Assembly (NCBI RefSeq): GCF_004359985.1
Contig: NZ_SMRO01000001.1
Location: forward strand, 1,593,100 to 1,657,099
DNA: 64,000 nt
Direction of reading: 5' to 3'
Source of the DNA: Paraburkholderia flava
GTDB lineage: Bacteria; Pseudomonadota; Gammaproteobacteria; Burkholderiales; Burkholderiaceae
Both the position numbers and the translations under genes were made by a program. Positions 26,606 to 34,640 of the stretch are shown here, piece by piece. Each line of letters begins with the position of its first letter. Position 1 is the first letter of the stretch. The notes beneath the pieces are model-generated. The model was not told the origin of the DNA and did not search any database. It was given only the letters and a program-made list of their open reading frames with translations.

Positions 26606-27573
26606 TGCTCGCGGTCGGGTTCGAGGGCACGGGCCGCTTCAAGACAGACGCCTCTTTATCACCGGGAGTGACCGTGGACGATACGTCGATCGCGGAACGC
26701 GAAGTGGCTTACCTGGGACCGCCGGGCACGTACTCGGAAGAAGCGGCGCGCGCGTGCTTCGGCGATGCCATGCGCACGCGTCCGTGCCGCTCGATCGACG
26801 AGACGTTCGAAGCGGTCGCAGCCGGGCTCGTCACGCACACGGTCGTGCCGATCGAGAACTCGACCGAAGGACCGGTGACGCGCACGCTCGATCTGCTGTT
26901 CGATACGCCGGCGTCGATTGTCGGCGAGACGGTGCTGCCGGTGCGTCACTGTCTGCTGTGCTCGGACACCGCATCCGATGGGCCAAATGCGCACGCCACG
27001 TTCGATACGCTCGAATGCGTGCTTGCGCATCCGCAGGCGCTTGCGCAGTGTCGCGCGTGGCTCGATGCGCATGCGCCGCGTGCGCGTCGCGTCGAAGTGT
27101 CGAGCAACGCGGAAGCGGCACGACGCGCGGCCGGCAGCGCACATCACGCGGCAATCGCGAGCGATGCGGCCGCGCGCCGCTACGGCTTGCGCATCGCCGC
27201 CGAAGCGATCCAGGACGTGCCGTCGAACTGCACGCGCTTCATCGTGCTGGGCCACCACACGCCTGAACCGACCGGCTTCGACCGCACGAGTGTCGCCGTG
27301 CAGCTCGAACATCGGCCGGGCGCGCTCGCGCGATTGCTTGCGCCGCTCGAACGGCATGGCGTGTCCGTGCTGTGGATGGAAGCGCGGCCGCAGCGCGAAA
27401 CGCCGTGGTCGTATCGCTTCATCGTCGATCTCGACGGCCATTGCGCGCAGCCCGCAATGGCCGCCTCGCTTGGCGCGATGCGGCAGGCTGGCGAATCGCT
27501 GCGCGTCCTCGGTTCCTACCCGCGTGCGCGTGCCGGCGCGTCGATCCCTGCTGGAGTGGCACGATGCGCGTAA
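26605..27573 (+). CDS. Prephenate dehydratase with ACT domain
   Basis: Converts prephenate to phenylpyruvate. The catalytic part (about residues 33-215) has AYLGPPGTYSEEAA, VVPIENSTEGPVTRTLDLL and the NCTRFIVLG motif with the key Thr and Phe. An ACT domain follows (about 230-305: SVAVQLEHRPGALARLLAPL), where phenylalanine would bind; the usual ESRP reads EARP here. There is no fused chorismate mutase, unlike the housekeeping PheA of proteobacteria. Start ATG 26605 is coupled to the thioesterase stop; a GTG near 26674 is an alternative. The end overlaps the next gene by ten bases. Confidence 0.88.
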   Translation: MLAVGFEGTGRFKTDASLSPGVTVDDTSIAEREVAYLGPPGTYSEEAARACFGDAMRTRPCRSIDETFEAVAAGLVTHTVVPIENSTEGPVTRTLDLLFDTPASIVGETVLPVRHCLLCSDTASDGPNAHATFDTLECVLAHPQALAQCRAWLDAHAPRARRVEVSSNAEAARRAAGSAHHAAIASDAAARRYGLRIAAEAIQDVPSNCTRFIVLGHHTPEPTGFDRTSVAVQLEHRPGALARLLAPLERHGVSVLWMEARPQRETPWSYRFIVDLDGHCAQPAMAASLGAMRQAGESLRVLGSYPRARAGASIPAGVARCA

Positions 27574-28325
27574 ATATCGAACACACCCGACGCCGCGTCC
27601 GCGCGATTCTGACCGGCCGCGACGATCGTCTGATCGTTCTGCTGACGTGTGCCGCGCCACGGCTGATTCATGCGGAACCGGCACGGCGTTTGCGCGAACT
27701 GGCCGGCCGCTATGAGGACGAACTGGAAATTCTCGTCCACGTGCCCGATCTGCTCGACCACGCGCACACCGACACGGACATACCGCTGTGCCGTTGCCGC
27801 GCGTACAAGACGCTGCGCTATCTGCAGCGGACCGGGTTGCCCGCGGTCGTCGGTCATGGTGTGCGGCATGATGCGCATCGGCGGCATGCGGATCTGATCG
27901 CGCTCGCGTGCTGGACCACGACGCGCGACGCCGCATCGACGGCACAGGGGCCCGCTTATCGCGCGCCTGGAATGCTGGTGCCGGCGTCGACCGCGTTGCG
28001 CTGGAATGGCACGGAAGCGATTGCGTCACAAGCCGGTATCGTCGTCGATCTGACGGCTGCGGCCTGCGGCACCGAAGGCTCCGATAGCGCGCTCGACACG
28101 GTGCGCAGCATCGCTAACGCCGCGTTGTACGGCGAACTGCCGATGGTCGGCGCAAGTCTCGATGGGCGTTTTGCGGAAGCGGACGGTGCGTCGGATGCGC
28201 TGGGTCACACACACTGGAACATCGATGCGGCCGAAGCGGCGCTCGACATGCTGTCGAACGCGGTCTTCATGCGCCGCATTGCGACGGCGACGCGTGGGGG
28301 AGGCGCGGGACTCAGACGGCTTTAA
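27564..28325 (+). CDS. Degenerate DAHP-synthase-like protein (probable pseudoenzyme)
   Basis: A 253-residue protein with no obvious family at first sight, but alignable end to end with class I DAHP synthase. RAILTGRDDRLIVLLTCA matches the strand leading to PCSIHD with only the Cys (C29) kept. YEDELEILVHV matches the next strand. WTTTRDA stands for ARTTESQ, VVDLTAAACG for the SHANS strand, MVGASLDG for the MIES strand, and HWNIDAAEAALDML-AVFMRR matches the C-terminal helix. The KPRT lysine/arginine block, the SHANS histidine and the metal glutamate are lost. GGAG precedes the ATG, which sits inside the prephenate dehydratase gene. Codon use is normal, so it is an intact gene, perhaps a regulatory partner of the DAHP synthase at 24697. 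Confidence 0.7.
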   Translation: MRVNIEHTRRRVRAILTGRDDRLIVLLTCAAPRLIHAEPARRLRELAGRYEDELEILVHVPDLLDHAHTDTDIPLCRCRAYKTLRYLQRTGLPAVVGHGVRHDAHRRHADLIALACWTTTRDAASTAQGPAYRAPGMLVPASTALRWNGTEAIASQAGIVVDLTAAACGTEGSDSALDTVRSIANAALYGELPMVGASLDGRFAEADGASDALGHTHWNIDAAEAALDMLSNAVFMRRIATATRGGGAGLRRL

Positions 28326-28437
28326 CGCCGCACACCATCCCGCAGACCAATGCGGCACACCCCTTGCTGAGTCCTTCTCATGAACTTCCCACGAAGCCAT
28401 TCCGCGCTTCGGGGACAACCATGAGGAGGGCATCGTC

Positions 28438-28512
28438 ATGCCTTATCTGCTCGGCTGGTTACTCGGCGTCCCGGTGATCGTGCTGGTGATTCTTTACCTG
28501 ATCTTTCACTAA
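28438..28512 (+). CDS. Small hydrophobic membrane peptide, 24 residues
   Basis: MPYLLGWLLGVPVIVLVILY followed by LIFH: a single membrane helix with almost no soluble part. The start is backed by a near-perfect Shine-Dalgarno sequence (AGGAGGG, eight bases before ATG), stronger than at most neighbours. It lies 112 bases after the pseudo-DAHP synthase gene on the same strand. Function is unknown; the form is that of small stress-induced or complex-associated membrane proteins. Confidence 0.55.
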   Translation: MPYLLGWLLGVPVIVLVILYLIFH

Positions 28513-28598
28513 TCCACTCAAGATTTACGCCATCGGTTCCGCACGCGCGGCGCGACAACGCCACGCGTGCGGGCTGCCGCATTTGCATTCAGCGGCAT
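28513..28598. other. Non-coding gap
   Basis: No gene or clear terminator seen between the small membrane peptide and the decayed segment that follows. Confidence 0.4.
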
Positions 28599-28914
28599 TC
28601 AGCGCAACGCCGCGAGCGGCATCAGCTCCATCCGGTTGACCGCCGTGAGAATCGCAACGTCGCCGGTGCCGCCGAGGCTTTCGCGAATTATCCGCGGCCG
28701 CTCCATGTGGGCCGGCCGCTTTTCGCCGACGTAGTTGAGCAACCCCGTGCCCGACATCTCGTCGCCGCTGCTCGCGGGTCCGCGCGTCGCAAAGCTGCCG
28801 TTGCCGGTCAAGACCGAGCCGCGTCGCTTTGGCGTGCTGTGGCAGCGGCAGTCGGTGCTCGCGAAGCTGTTCCGCGATTTGGTGGACACCGCGCACGAGG
28901 TTGTCGCGCGCTGA
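28599..28914. pseudogene. Apparent gene remnants, one on each strand
   Basis: Two short stretches with good codon use but no complete gene. On the plus strand, about 28740-28914 reads to a stop through SPLLAGPRVAKLPLPV and RRFGVLWQRQSVLAKLFRDL, which resembles the last strand and helix of a LysR regulator; the upstream frame is closed by a TAG near 28736. On the minus strand, 28599 to about 28745 reads LNYVGEKRPAHMERP, then GGTGDVAILTAVNRMELMPL to a stop, which I do not recognise. They may be the two ends of genes cut by a deletion. Confidence 0.35.
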
Positions 28915-28917
28915 ACT

Positions 28918-29811
28918 TCAGCTGCGTCCGCGCAGCGCAACGAACACCACGCCACCGATCGCCATCAATCCGCCGATCAACGTCGACACGCCGGGACGTT
29001 CGCTGGTCATGCCGATCGACAGCAGCATCGCAACCGCAGGCGTCAGATAAAGAAAATTCGAAGCGCGCGCCGCGCCAAAGTGCCCGAGCGCGATCGTCCA
29101 CGTCGCGTAACCGAGCGCCGCCGGAAAGATGCCGAGTTCGAGCACGGCGAACCACGTTTCATGCGAAGCAGTCGACAGCGCATGCAACGCGCCTGGCAAC
29201 CACGGCGACAGCAGCACCGCACCGGCGAGCAGCGTGTACGCGGTACACGCGAGCGGCCCATACACCGGAATCAACCGACGCTGCAGCACGAAATAGAGCG
29301 CGGAGCACATCGCTGCGCCGAGCACGAGGCTTGCACCCGCGCCGAGTGCAAGACCACCCGGCTGACCACTCGCGATCAACCCGATGCCCGCGAGACTAAA
29401 CAGCGAACCCGCCCAGCCCCAACGGTTGAAACGCTCGCCGAGGAAGATCGTCGCGAGTACCGCCGTGAAAATCGGCAGCGTGTTCACGATGAAGCTCGCC
29501 GCTCCTGCGGCGACCGTCAGTTCGCCGGTGTTCAGAAGCGCGTTGTACAGCGCGATGCCGAAGAAGCCGCACAGCACGAAAAGCCCCGCATGACGCAACG
29601 TCGGACGCTTAGGCCGCTGCACGACGAGCCAGACGACGATCAGCACAGCAGCCGTCGCGAACCGCGCGGCCGCAAGCTGCAACGGCGCGAGCCCCTGCAG
29701 ACCGATACGGATGAATGGAAACGCGGACGCCCACGACAGCACCGTGAAGGCGACCGCACCGATGGCCGCGAGCGACGCGGGCCGTCTGCGCAATAACGTA
29801 GAGGTATTCAT
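28918..29811 (-). CDS. DMT-superfamily EamA transporter
   Basis: A 297-residue inner-membrane protein with ten predicted helices in two EamA repeats (about residues 12-145 and 155-292). The first repeat has FTVLSWASAFPFIRIGLQGL and ends in FLGERFNRWGWAGSLFSLAG. The second has an equivalent AMLLSIGMTSERPGVSTLIG block. Relatives export amino acids or other small metabolites. It is divergent from the LysR gene at 29878, a frequent exporter/regulator pairing. Confidence 0.88.
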   Translation of the reverse strand: MNTSTLLRRRPASLAAIGAVAFTVLSWASAFPFIRIGLQGLAPLQLAAARFATAAVLIVVWLVVQRPKRPTLRHAGLFVLCGFFGIALYNALLNTGELTVAAGAASFIVNTLPIFTAVLATIFLGERFNRWGWAGSLFSLAGIGLIASGQPGGLALGAGASLVLGAAMCSALYFVLQRRLIPVYGPLACTAYTLLAGAVLLSPWLPGALHALSTASHETWFAVLELGIFPAALGYATWTIALGHFGAARASNFLYLTPAVAMLLSIGMTSERPGVSTLIGGLMAIGGVVFVALRGRS

Positions 29812-29877
29812 GCGCTTATCGTGCCGCGCGGCGAGCTGCTAAGCTAGCGCACAGATCGATGCTCTGATGTGAATGCC

Positions 29878-30774
29878 ATGCACACCCCGACAAGACCGCC
29901 GCTTGCCAGCCTCGAAACCGTTTGTCTCGTTGCGAGCGTGGGCTCGTTCAGCGCGGCCGCCGACGCGAGCGGCGTCACGCACGGCGCGATCAGCCGACGT
30001 ATCAGTGCGGTGGAAAACTGGCTGGGCGTCGCGCTGTTCGAACGACATGGACGCGGCGTGCGTCTGACGCCCGACGGGCAACGCTTCGTCGGGCGCATCG
30101 AGCACGCGTTTCAGGTGATCGACGAAGCAGCGGATCAGTGGCGCGCGAGCCGCACCACGCGAGCCGTGAAAATCAGCATCGTGCCCGCGTTCGCGAAGCT
30201 GTGGCTGTTCGACCGGCTCGCCGCGCTCGAAGGCGGTACGCCGCCGCTGCAGGTCCAGATCCAGATCGAGAACCGCACCGTCGACGTCGCAGCCGGCGAG
30301 GCCGACATCGCCATACGCTACGGACGCGGCGCATGGCCGAACCTCGACGCGGAGCGTCTGATCACCGAAACGTTGTATCCCGTCGCGCATCCGACGCTCG
30401 CCGCACGTGTGAAGGGCGGCGGCATCGACGCGCTTCACACGCAGCCACTACTGCACGATTCCGATCTGACCGGCTGGCGCGCGTGGTTCGCGGCGCGCGG
30501 CGTCGCATTGAAGCCACGTGTGCAGGATCGTCGGTTCGAGGACTACACCCTCGTGCTCGCTGCCGCCGAAGCCGGTCTCGGCATCGCGCTCGCGCGTGCA
30601 CCGATCGTCGATGCGTGGCTCGCGCAGAGTCCGCTGGTACGCGTGAGCCGGTTTAGCGTGACGTGTCCGCTCGCGTACCACCTCGTCACCGCACGTCACG
30701 AACGACGCGCGGAAGTGCTGGCGCTCGTCGAACGGTTGCGCGATGCGGCGCGTCCACATCGCACGCGCGGCTGA
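29878..30774 (+). CDS. LysR-family regulator, GcvA-like
   Basis: A 298-residue LysR regulator. The helix-turn-helix in residues 1-65 reads LASLETVCLVASVGSFSAAA, then VTHGAISRRISAVENWLGV. The effector domain contains ADIAIRYGRGAWPNLDAERL, typical of the GcvA branch. ATG 29878 is chosen; an in-frame GTG nine bases earlier is possible. It is divergent from the EamA exporter with 66 bases between starts and probably controls it. Confidence 0.87.
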   Translation: MHTPTRPPLASLETVCLVASVGSFSAAADASGVTHGAISRRISAVENWLGVALFERHGRGVRLTPDGQRFVGRIEHAFQVIDEAADQWRASRTTRAVKISIVPAFAKLWLFDRLAALEGGTPPLQVQIQIENRTVDVAAGEADIAIRYGRGAWPNLDAERLITETLYPVAHPTLAARVKGGGIDALHTQPLLHDSDLTGWRAWFAARGVALKPRVQDRRFEDYTLVLAAAEAGLGIALARAPIVDAWLAQSPLVRVSRFSVTCPLAYHLVTARHERRAEVLALVERLRDAARPHRTRG

Positions 30775-30778
30775 CCCA

Positions 30779-30949
30779 TCAAACGTGCGACAGCAGCGTG
30801 CGCACGACGGGAATCAGATGCTCGCCGCCCAGCATGCCGAGCAGCCCGACCAGCGCGATCGTCGGTGGCGCCGGCGATTTGACGTCGACGAGGTGGTACA
30901 GCAGACCCACCGCAACACCGACCGCAAGCGAGACCAGATAAGGTTTCAT
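30779..30949 (-). CDS. XapX domain (DUF1427) small membrane protein
   Basis: A 56-residue protein with two hydrophobic segments (LVSLAVGVAVGLLYHLV and TIALVGLLGMLGGEHLIPVV). The P-P-x-I-A-L-V-G-L-L-G core is the XapX signature. AGGAG lies seven bases before the ATG at 30949. Convergent with the LysR gene (four-base gap) and 24 bases after the quinone oxidoreductase on the same strand, so probably cotranscribed with it. Function unknown. Confidence 0.82.
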   Translation of the reverse strand: MKPYLVSLAVGVAVGLLYHLVDVKSPAPPTIALVGLLGMLGGEHLIPVVRTLLSHV

Positions 30950-30973
30950 CACAGACTCCTCTCCTTGCATCGC

Positions 30974-31942
30974 TCACGACAGATCGATCACCACGCGACC
31001 GCGCGTGCCGGCCGCGACCGCCGCGTACGCTTCGCGCGCCTGCGAGAGCGGAAAACGCTGCGCAATCACCGGCGCTTCGAAGCGACCGCTCTCGAAGCCT
31101 TCGGCGAGCGCCGTCATCAGCGGAGCGGCTTCCGCGACACCAAGCTTCGCGCTGTCCGCACCGAACAGCTGGGTTTCGTTGTGATAGAAGTCGATCAGAT
31201 CAAACTCGACGCGACGCTTGCCCGTCGCGCTGATCTCGACGACGCGGCCGCGCTGCTTCACGAGCGCGAGCGCCGTTTCGAACATCACGCCGCCCACCGC
31301 GTCGTACACAACGTCGGCGCCTGCGCCGTTCGTCAGCGCGCGGACTTGCTCGACAGCGTGGTCGTCGATCGGCACGTAGTGGTCGAGTAACCGCGCGGCC
31401 GGCGAACCATCGGCAGGCTGATGACGATCCAGCGCGATCACGCGCGCGCCGCGCGCTTTCGCGATCTGCGTCACCGCGCCGCCCACGCCGCCCGATGCGC
31501 CGATCACGACGATCGTCTCGCCTTCGGCAAGCTTCGCGTACTCGACCGTGCCAAGCCACGCGACCACGAAGTTCACACCGATCGACGCCGCCTGTTCGTG
31601 GCTCAGCGTCGACGGCTTGCGGCTCAACGCGGCGACCGGGATTTCGAGCAACTCGGCGTGCGTGCCGTTACGCGTGAAACCGATATCACCACCCGTGCCC
31701 CAGACATCGACACCGAGCCATTCGTCGGGACCGGCAACGACCGTCCCGCTGAAATCGCGACCCGGCACGCGCGGCAACGTCGTGTGCTCGAAGTGACCGC
31801 CGACGTTCTTCACGTCGCTCGGATTCACCGACGCGCTTTTCACGCGCACGAGCGCGTTGCCGGGTGCGGGCTGCGGGTCGGGAAGGTCGAGGTAGTCGAG
31901 TACGTCGGGCGTGCCGGAAGTCTTGAACTGGATGGCTTTCAT
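30974..31942 (-). CDS. NADPH:quinone oxidoreductase-like, zinc-free alcohol dehydrogenase family
   Basis: A 322-residue medium-chain dehydrogenase/reductase. The N-terminal GroES-like domain has SASVNPSDVKNVGGHF and PRVPGRDFSGTVV. The Rossmann domain has VIGASGGVGGAVTQIAKARG (NADPH loop). Zinc-ligand cysteines of true alcohol dehydrogenases are absent, so this is the quinone-oxidoreductase branch. AGGAG precedes the ATG at 31942; longer in-frame starts would overlap promoter sequence. Likely operon with the XapX gene. Confidence 0.88.
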   Translation of the reverse strand: MKAIQFKTSGTPDVLDYLDLPDPQPAPGNALVRVKSASVNPSDVKNVGGHFEHTTLPRVPGRDFSGTVVAGPDEWLGVDVWGTGGDIGFTRNGTHAELLEIPVAALSRKPSTLSHEQAASIGVNFVVAWLGTVEYAKLAEGETIVVIGASGGVGGAVTQIAKARGARVIALDRHQPADGSPAARLLDHYVPIDDHAVEQVRALTNGAGADVVYDAVGGVMFETALALVKQRGRVVEISATGKRRVEFDLIDFYHNETQLFGADSAKLGVAEAAPLMTALAEGFESGRFEAPVIAQRFPLSQAREAYAAVAAGTRGRVVIDLS

Positions 31943-32236
31943 GAGATCGCTCCTGAGGTCGGTGCTGTGACAGGTGCTGCATCGAGCAGCTTCAGGGCGA
32001 AGTCTAGATGGCGGAATGGCGGCTGTCTGGACAAAGGCATTCGAATATCGGACAGCGCGGGCGGGCGGGAAAGAGACTGCAAAGAGACTGCAAAGCACCC
32101 GTTCGGCGCGCCAACCGATCGGGGACAACGAGAGGTGAGACGGGTGACCGGCGTCGATGCTGCGGGCTTGCGCCGCGTCATCGCGCCCGATCACCTGATG
32201 CACGCATCACACGCGTGCGCCGATCGACAACCGGTA

Positions 32237-32449
32237 TCAGTACTGCTTTTTCGGCGGCATCGAACGCCGGATCTGCTTGCGCAGTCGCGCGACAGCCATC
32301 GCCTTCTTGCGTTTGCGTTCGGTGGTCGGCTTCTCATAGGCCGTACGTGCACGCAGTTCCTTGATCAGGCCGGTGGATTCGATCGAACGGCGGAAACGGC
32401 GGATAGCGACCTCGACGGGCTCGTCGGGTTTAAGAATTACTGTGGTCAA
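32237..32449 (-). CDS. rpsU: 30S ribosomal protein S21, TTG start
   Basis: A 70-residue S21, with [20 protein letters not shown] and [20 protein letters not shown], ending MPPKKQY. Family length and an AAAGGA sequence five bases upstream place the start at a TTG codon (32449); the next in-frame ATG far upstream would add 16 foreign residues. Burkholderiaceae carry several rpsU copies, and this one stands alone, not beside dnaG/rpoD. The 294-base gap behind it (31943-32236) holds no clear gene. Confidence 0.92.
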   Translation of the reverse strand: MTTVILKPDEPVEVAIRRFRRSIESTGLIKELRARTAYEKPTTERKRKKAMAVARLRKQIRRSMPPKKQY

Positions 32450-32550
32450 ATCATTCCTTTGATATGAAATAGACAGCGCGCGTTCGCGACGACGCATTGG
32501 AGATCGCAGGTTCGCGAAGTATCGGCCAAGGTCGTCAACCGTCGAACGCG

Positions 32551-32838
32551 TTACAGGTCGCCTACCGAAGCACCGGCCACCTTCCCGTCGACGATGTCCT
32601 GACCTTGCTGGCGGGCAGCGCGTCGGGCAATGCCGAAGTCCGTGAAGACGTCCTCCCGTTCCAACCTGAAAACACGGCTCGCGCCGGTTGCACCCGAGGC
32701 ACCCTGGCGGCAGATACGCACCGCGACATCGTAGCCTTCCGCATAACGCGAATGCCCGTCGAAGCGATTAAATGCACGCGCAAAAACGAGGGGATACAGT
32801 TCAAACCCCTTGTAAAGAAGGGACAGGGATGCGGACAT
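32551..32838 (-). CDS. Unnamed 95-residue protein, paralogue of the one at 34175
   Basis: Starts [19 protein letters not shown]. Shares with the 34175 protein the same length (95), an N-terminal Y-[KR]-G-x-E-x-x-P-L-V-[FY] motif, G-[YF]-D-x-x-V-R-I near residue 35-42, S-R-V-F-R near 54-58, and A-R-R-A in the last helix. GAGGAG precedes the ATG. No membrane segment or signal peptide. It is divergent from the cold-shock gene at 33193. I do not recognise the family. Confidence 0.72.
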   Translation of the reverse strand: MSASLSLLYKGFELYPLVFARAFNRFDGHSRYAEGYDVAVRICRQGASGATGASRVFRLEREDVFTDFGIARRAARQQGQDIVDGKVAGASVGDL

Positions 32839-33192
32839 GGTCGCTCCTCGACAAGGGAACACGCACTATACATGCGAACTGCGTGCCAGTGACCCGGATT
32901 GATGCGACCCCACCCGAGAATCGTTCGTACGCCAGATAATAGGCAACGCTGCATGTCGACATAAACTTCGATCGCGATTCCGCTCTTTGTCGAGCGGATC
33001 TCAAGCAAGGTGTTACCAGAAATGCCTTGACCGTTTACAAGCTAGTGCGTATGTTCAGCCCTGAAGTTCAAGAAGTTCGATTGCTGCTCATCAATCAACC
33101 GCTTATTGCGCGGTATTCGTTGTCCTCTCTCTCCTTGATCCTCGTTTCCCGTTTCGCTCCGAAACGACCTAAATTTTTATCAAGGAATTCTC
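32839..33192 (+). promoter_or_regulatory. Divergent region and long leader of the cold-shock gene
   Basis: No gene of good quality in these 354 bases. The last 150 bases before the cold-shock ATG are pyrimidine-rich and relatively AT-rich, in keeping with the long structured 5' leader of cspA-type mRNAs. A ribosome site AAGGA sits just before the ATG. The exact transcript start and any cold-box motif could not be fixed by eye. Confidence 0.4.
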
Positions 33193-33396
33193 ATGGATAC
33201 CGGCACCGTCAAGTGGTTCAACGATAGCAAAGGCTTCGGCTTCATCACGCCCGACGCAGGCGGCGACGACCTGTTCGCACATTTCTCGGAAGTGCGCGGC
33301 GAGGGCTTCAAGACACTGGCCGAAAACCAGAAAGTCAGCTACGAAACGAAGCGCGGCGAGAAAGGTTTGCAGGCTGCGAACATCACCCCGCTCTAA
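33193..33396 (+). CDS. Cold-shock protein, CspA family
   Basis: A 67-residue single cold-shock domain that binds single-stranded RNA/DNA as a chaperone. RNP1 is KGFGFITP and RNP2 is DLFAHFS, both complete with aromatic residues. Starts [12 protein letters not shown]. Flanked on both sides by members of the same 95-residue family, one divergent and one downstream. Confidence 0.95.
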   Translation: MDTGTVKWFNDSKGFGFITPDAGGDDLFAHFSEVRGEGFKTLAENQKVSYETKRGEKGLQAANITPL

Positions 33397-33422
33397 ATCT
33401 GCTGGCCCTGACTGACTTGCGG

Positions 33423-33449
33423 GCGCACACGCTTCACCGTGCGCTCTTT
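33423..33449 (+). terminator. Possible terminator after the cold-shock gene
   Basis: GCGCAC (33423-33428) pairs with GTGCGC (33439-33444), followed by TCTTTC. The stem is only six pairs and the T-run is weak, so assignment is tentative. Confidence 0.45.
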
Positions 33450-33503
33450 CGCAATGACGAAGGGTGATCACGCATCGCGTTTTCAGAAAGGCGGTCGCCC
33501 GCC

Positions 33504-33974
33504 ATGGCTGACCCACGGCAAGATCTGCTGCATGTGCTGCGACGCGCGTATGCGTTGGCGCAGGACGTCGAACGATCGCTGAAGCAGTTCAGCGATCGGC
33601 ACGCCGGTCAGGCCGCGCTCGCGGGCCCCGTCACAGCATGTCTGACGCAAACGCTCGACCAGCAACGCATGCTGGCCGAGTGTCTGCGCAGAATCGACAA
33701 CGGGACGCCCCTCCCGCCATCGAGTCAGGCGGATTCCACCGCCGTACGCCCGCTATCCGCAGATCGGTCGAATCAATCAACCGACGACGCGGTCCACGAG
33801 CTGACCCGTATACACGTTTTGGTACTTCAGGAAATCGACGTCTATTCGTCGGGAATTGCCACAGCGGAATCCGGTGGTTTCTTTGAAACCCGGCTCGTCT
33901 GCGAAGGCATTCTGCTGCAGAAATCCACCATGGCAGCGTGGCTCTCCAGGGCCACCAACCGAACCGCAGTTTAA
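33504..33974 (+). CDS. Hypothetical helical protein, possibly ferritin-like (DUF892-like)
   Basis: A 156-residue all-helical protein. The N-terminal helix pair DLLHVLRRAYALAQDVERSL and TQTLDQQRMLAECLRRI, and a C-terminal pair with HVLVLQEIDVYSSGIATA, recall the four-helix bundle of YciE/YciF-type proteins. Similarity is weak and the iron-ligand pattern is not clear. It follows the cold-shock gene by 107 bases on the same strand. No signal peptide. Confidence 0.6.
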   Translation: MADPRQDLLHVLRRAYALAQDVERSLKQFSDRHAGQAALAGPVTACLTQTLDQQRMLAECLRRIDNGTPLPPSSQADSTAVRPLSADRSNQSTDDAVHELTRIHVLVLQEIDVYSSGIATAESGGFFETRLVCEGILLQKSTMAAWLSRATNRTAV

Positions 33975-34174
33975 ATAGCTGTAGCGTAGGCTCACGCTTA
34001 TGCGTGCCGTGATCCGCGTACGCACAGAATCCATCCCGCAAGGCTCGCTCTTTTTATCTTGCCTGTCCTGGGACGCTTCCCTTCGCGGGAGCACGCCCGC
34101 TTCATATCCGTCTAAACAGCGGAAAGCCCTACCCATTCAATACCGGCTGCATGCCGCAGCCTCAGGAACACATC

Positions 34175-34462
34175 ATGACAACTACTTCCCGTTTTTATCG
34201 GGGACTCGAAATCTGTCCGCTCGTCTATCCGCGTCAAGCGACGCAAACGGGATTCGGACATAACTATGACGAAGGCTTCGACGCATCCGTTCGTATTTCC
34301 GAATCGGACACGACGACGGACAGCCCGCGTAGCCGCGTATTCCGCGTACCGGGAGCGCGCCCGTTTCAAAGCGCAGGCGATGCGCGGCGCGCGTCCGCTG
34401 TTTACGCCGAACAGCTGATCGACGGCGGTGTGTCCGCTCAAACCCTCTGGGGCCAGCGGTAG
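34175..34462 (+). CDS. Unnamed 95-residue protein, paralogue of the one at 32551
   Basis: Starts MTTTSRFYRGLEICPLVYPR. Aligns along its length with the 32551 protein (see its shared motifs), with GFDASVRI, SRVFRVPG and DARRASAVYAEQL. AGGA lies upstream of the ATG at 34175; an ATG at 34151 is possible. The pair brackets the cold-shock gene and the helical protein, which suggests an inverted duplication or repeated recruitment beside cspA. Function unknown. Confidence 0.7.
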   Translation: MTTTSRFYRGLEICPLVYPRQATQTGFGHNYDEGFDASVRISESDTTTDSPRSRVFRVPGARPFQSAGDARRASAVYAEQLIDGGVSAQTLWGQR

Positions 34463-34640
34463 AAAAGGGGGCTTTGCCTCACGAATGTCGCCTTTGCCAC
34501 GACTCAAAAGAATTTTCCCGCTGCTGTCGATTCACGCTCCCCTCGTTCGTCGTGCTGTATGAGAGCCAGCCCAAAACCCGATGCCAACCGGCTGGGCGCA
34601 TGGCTCCGACAACCCGGTCAGTGAATTCAAGGAGAAGACG

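Noticed and set aside
26605..27573. Chorismate mutase domain fused to the prephenate dehydratase
   Set aside because: Only about 30 residues precede the dehydratase domain, far too short for a mutase domain.
33027..33227. A 66-codon frame ahead of the cold-shock gene
   Set aside because: It overlaps the cold-shock start in another frame and lies in the expected long untranslated leader. No good ribosome site.
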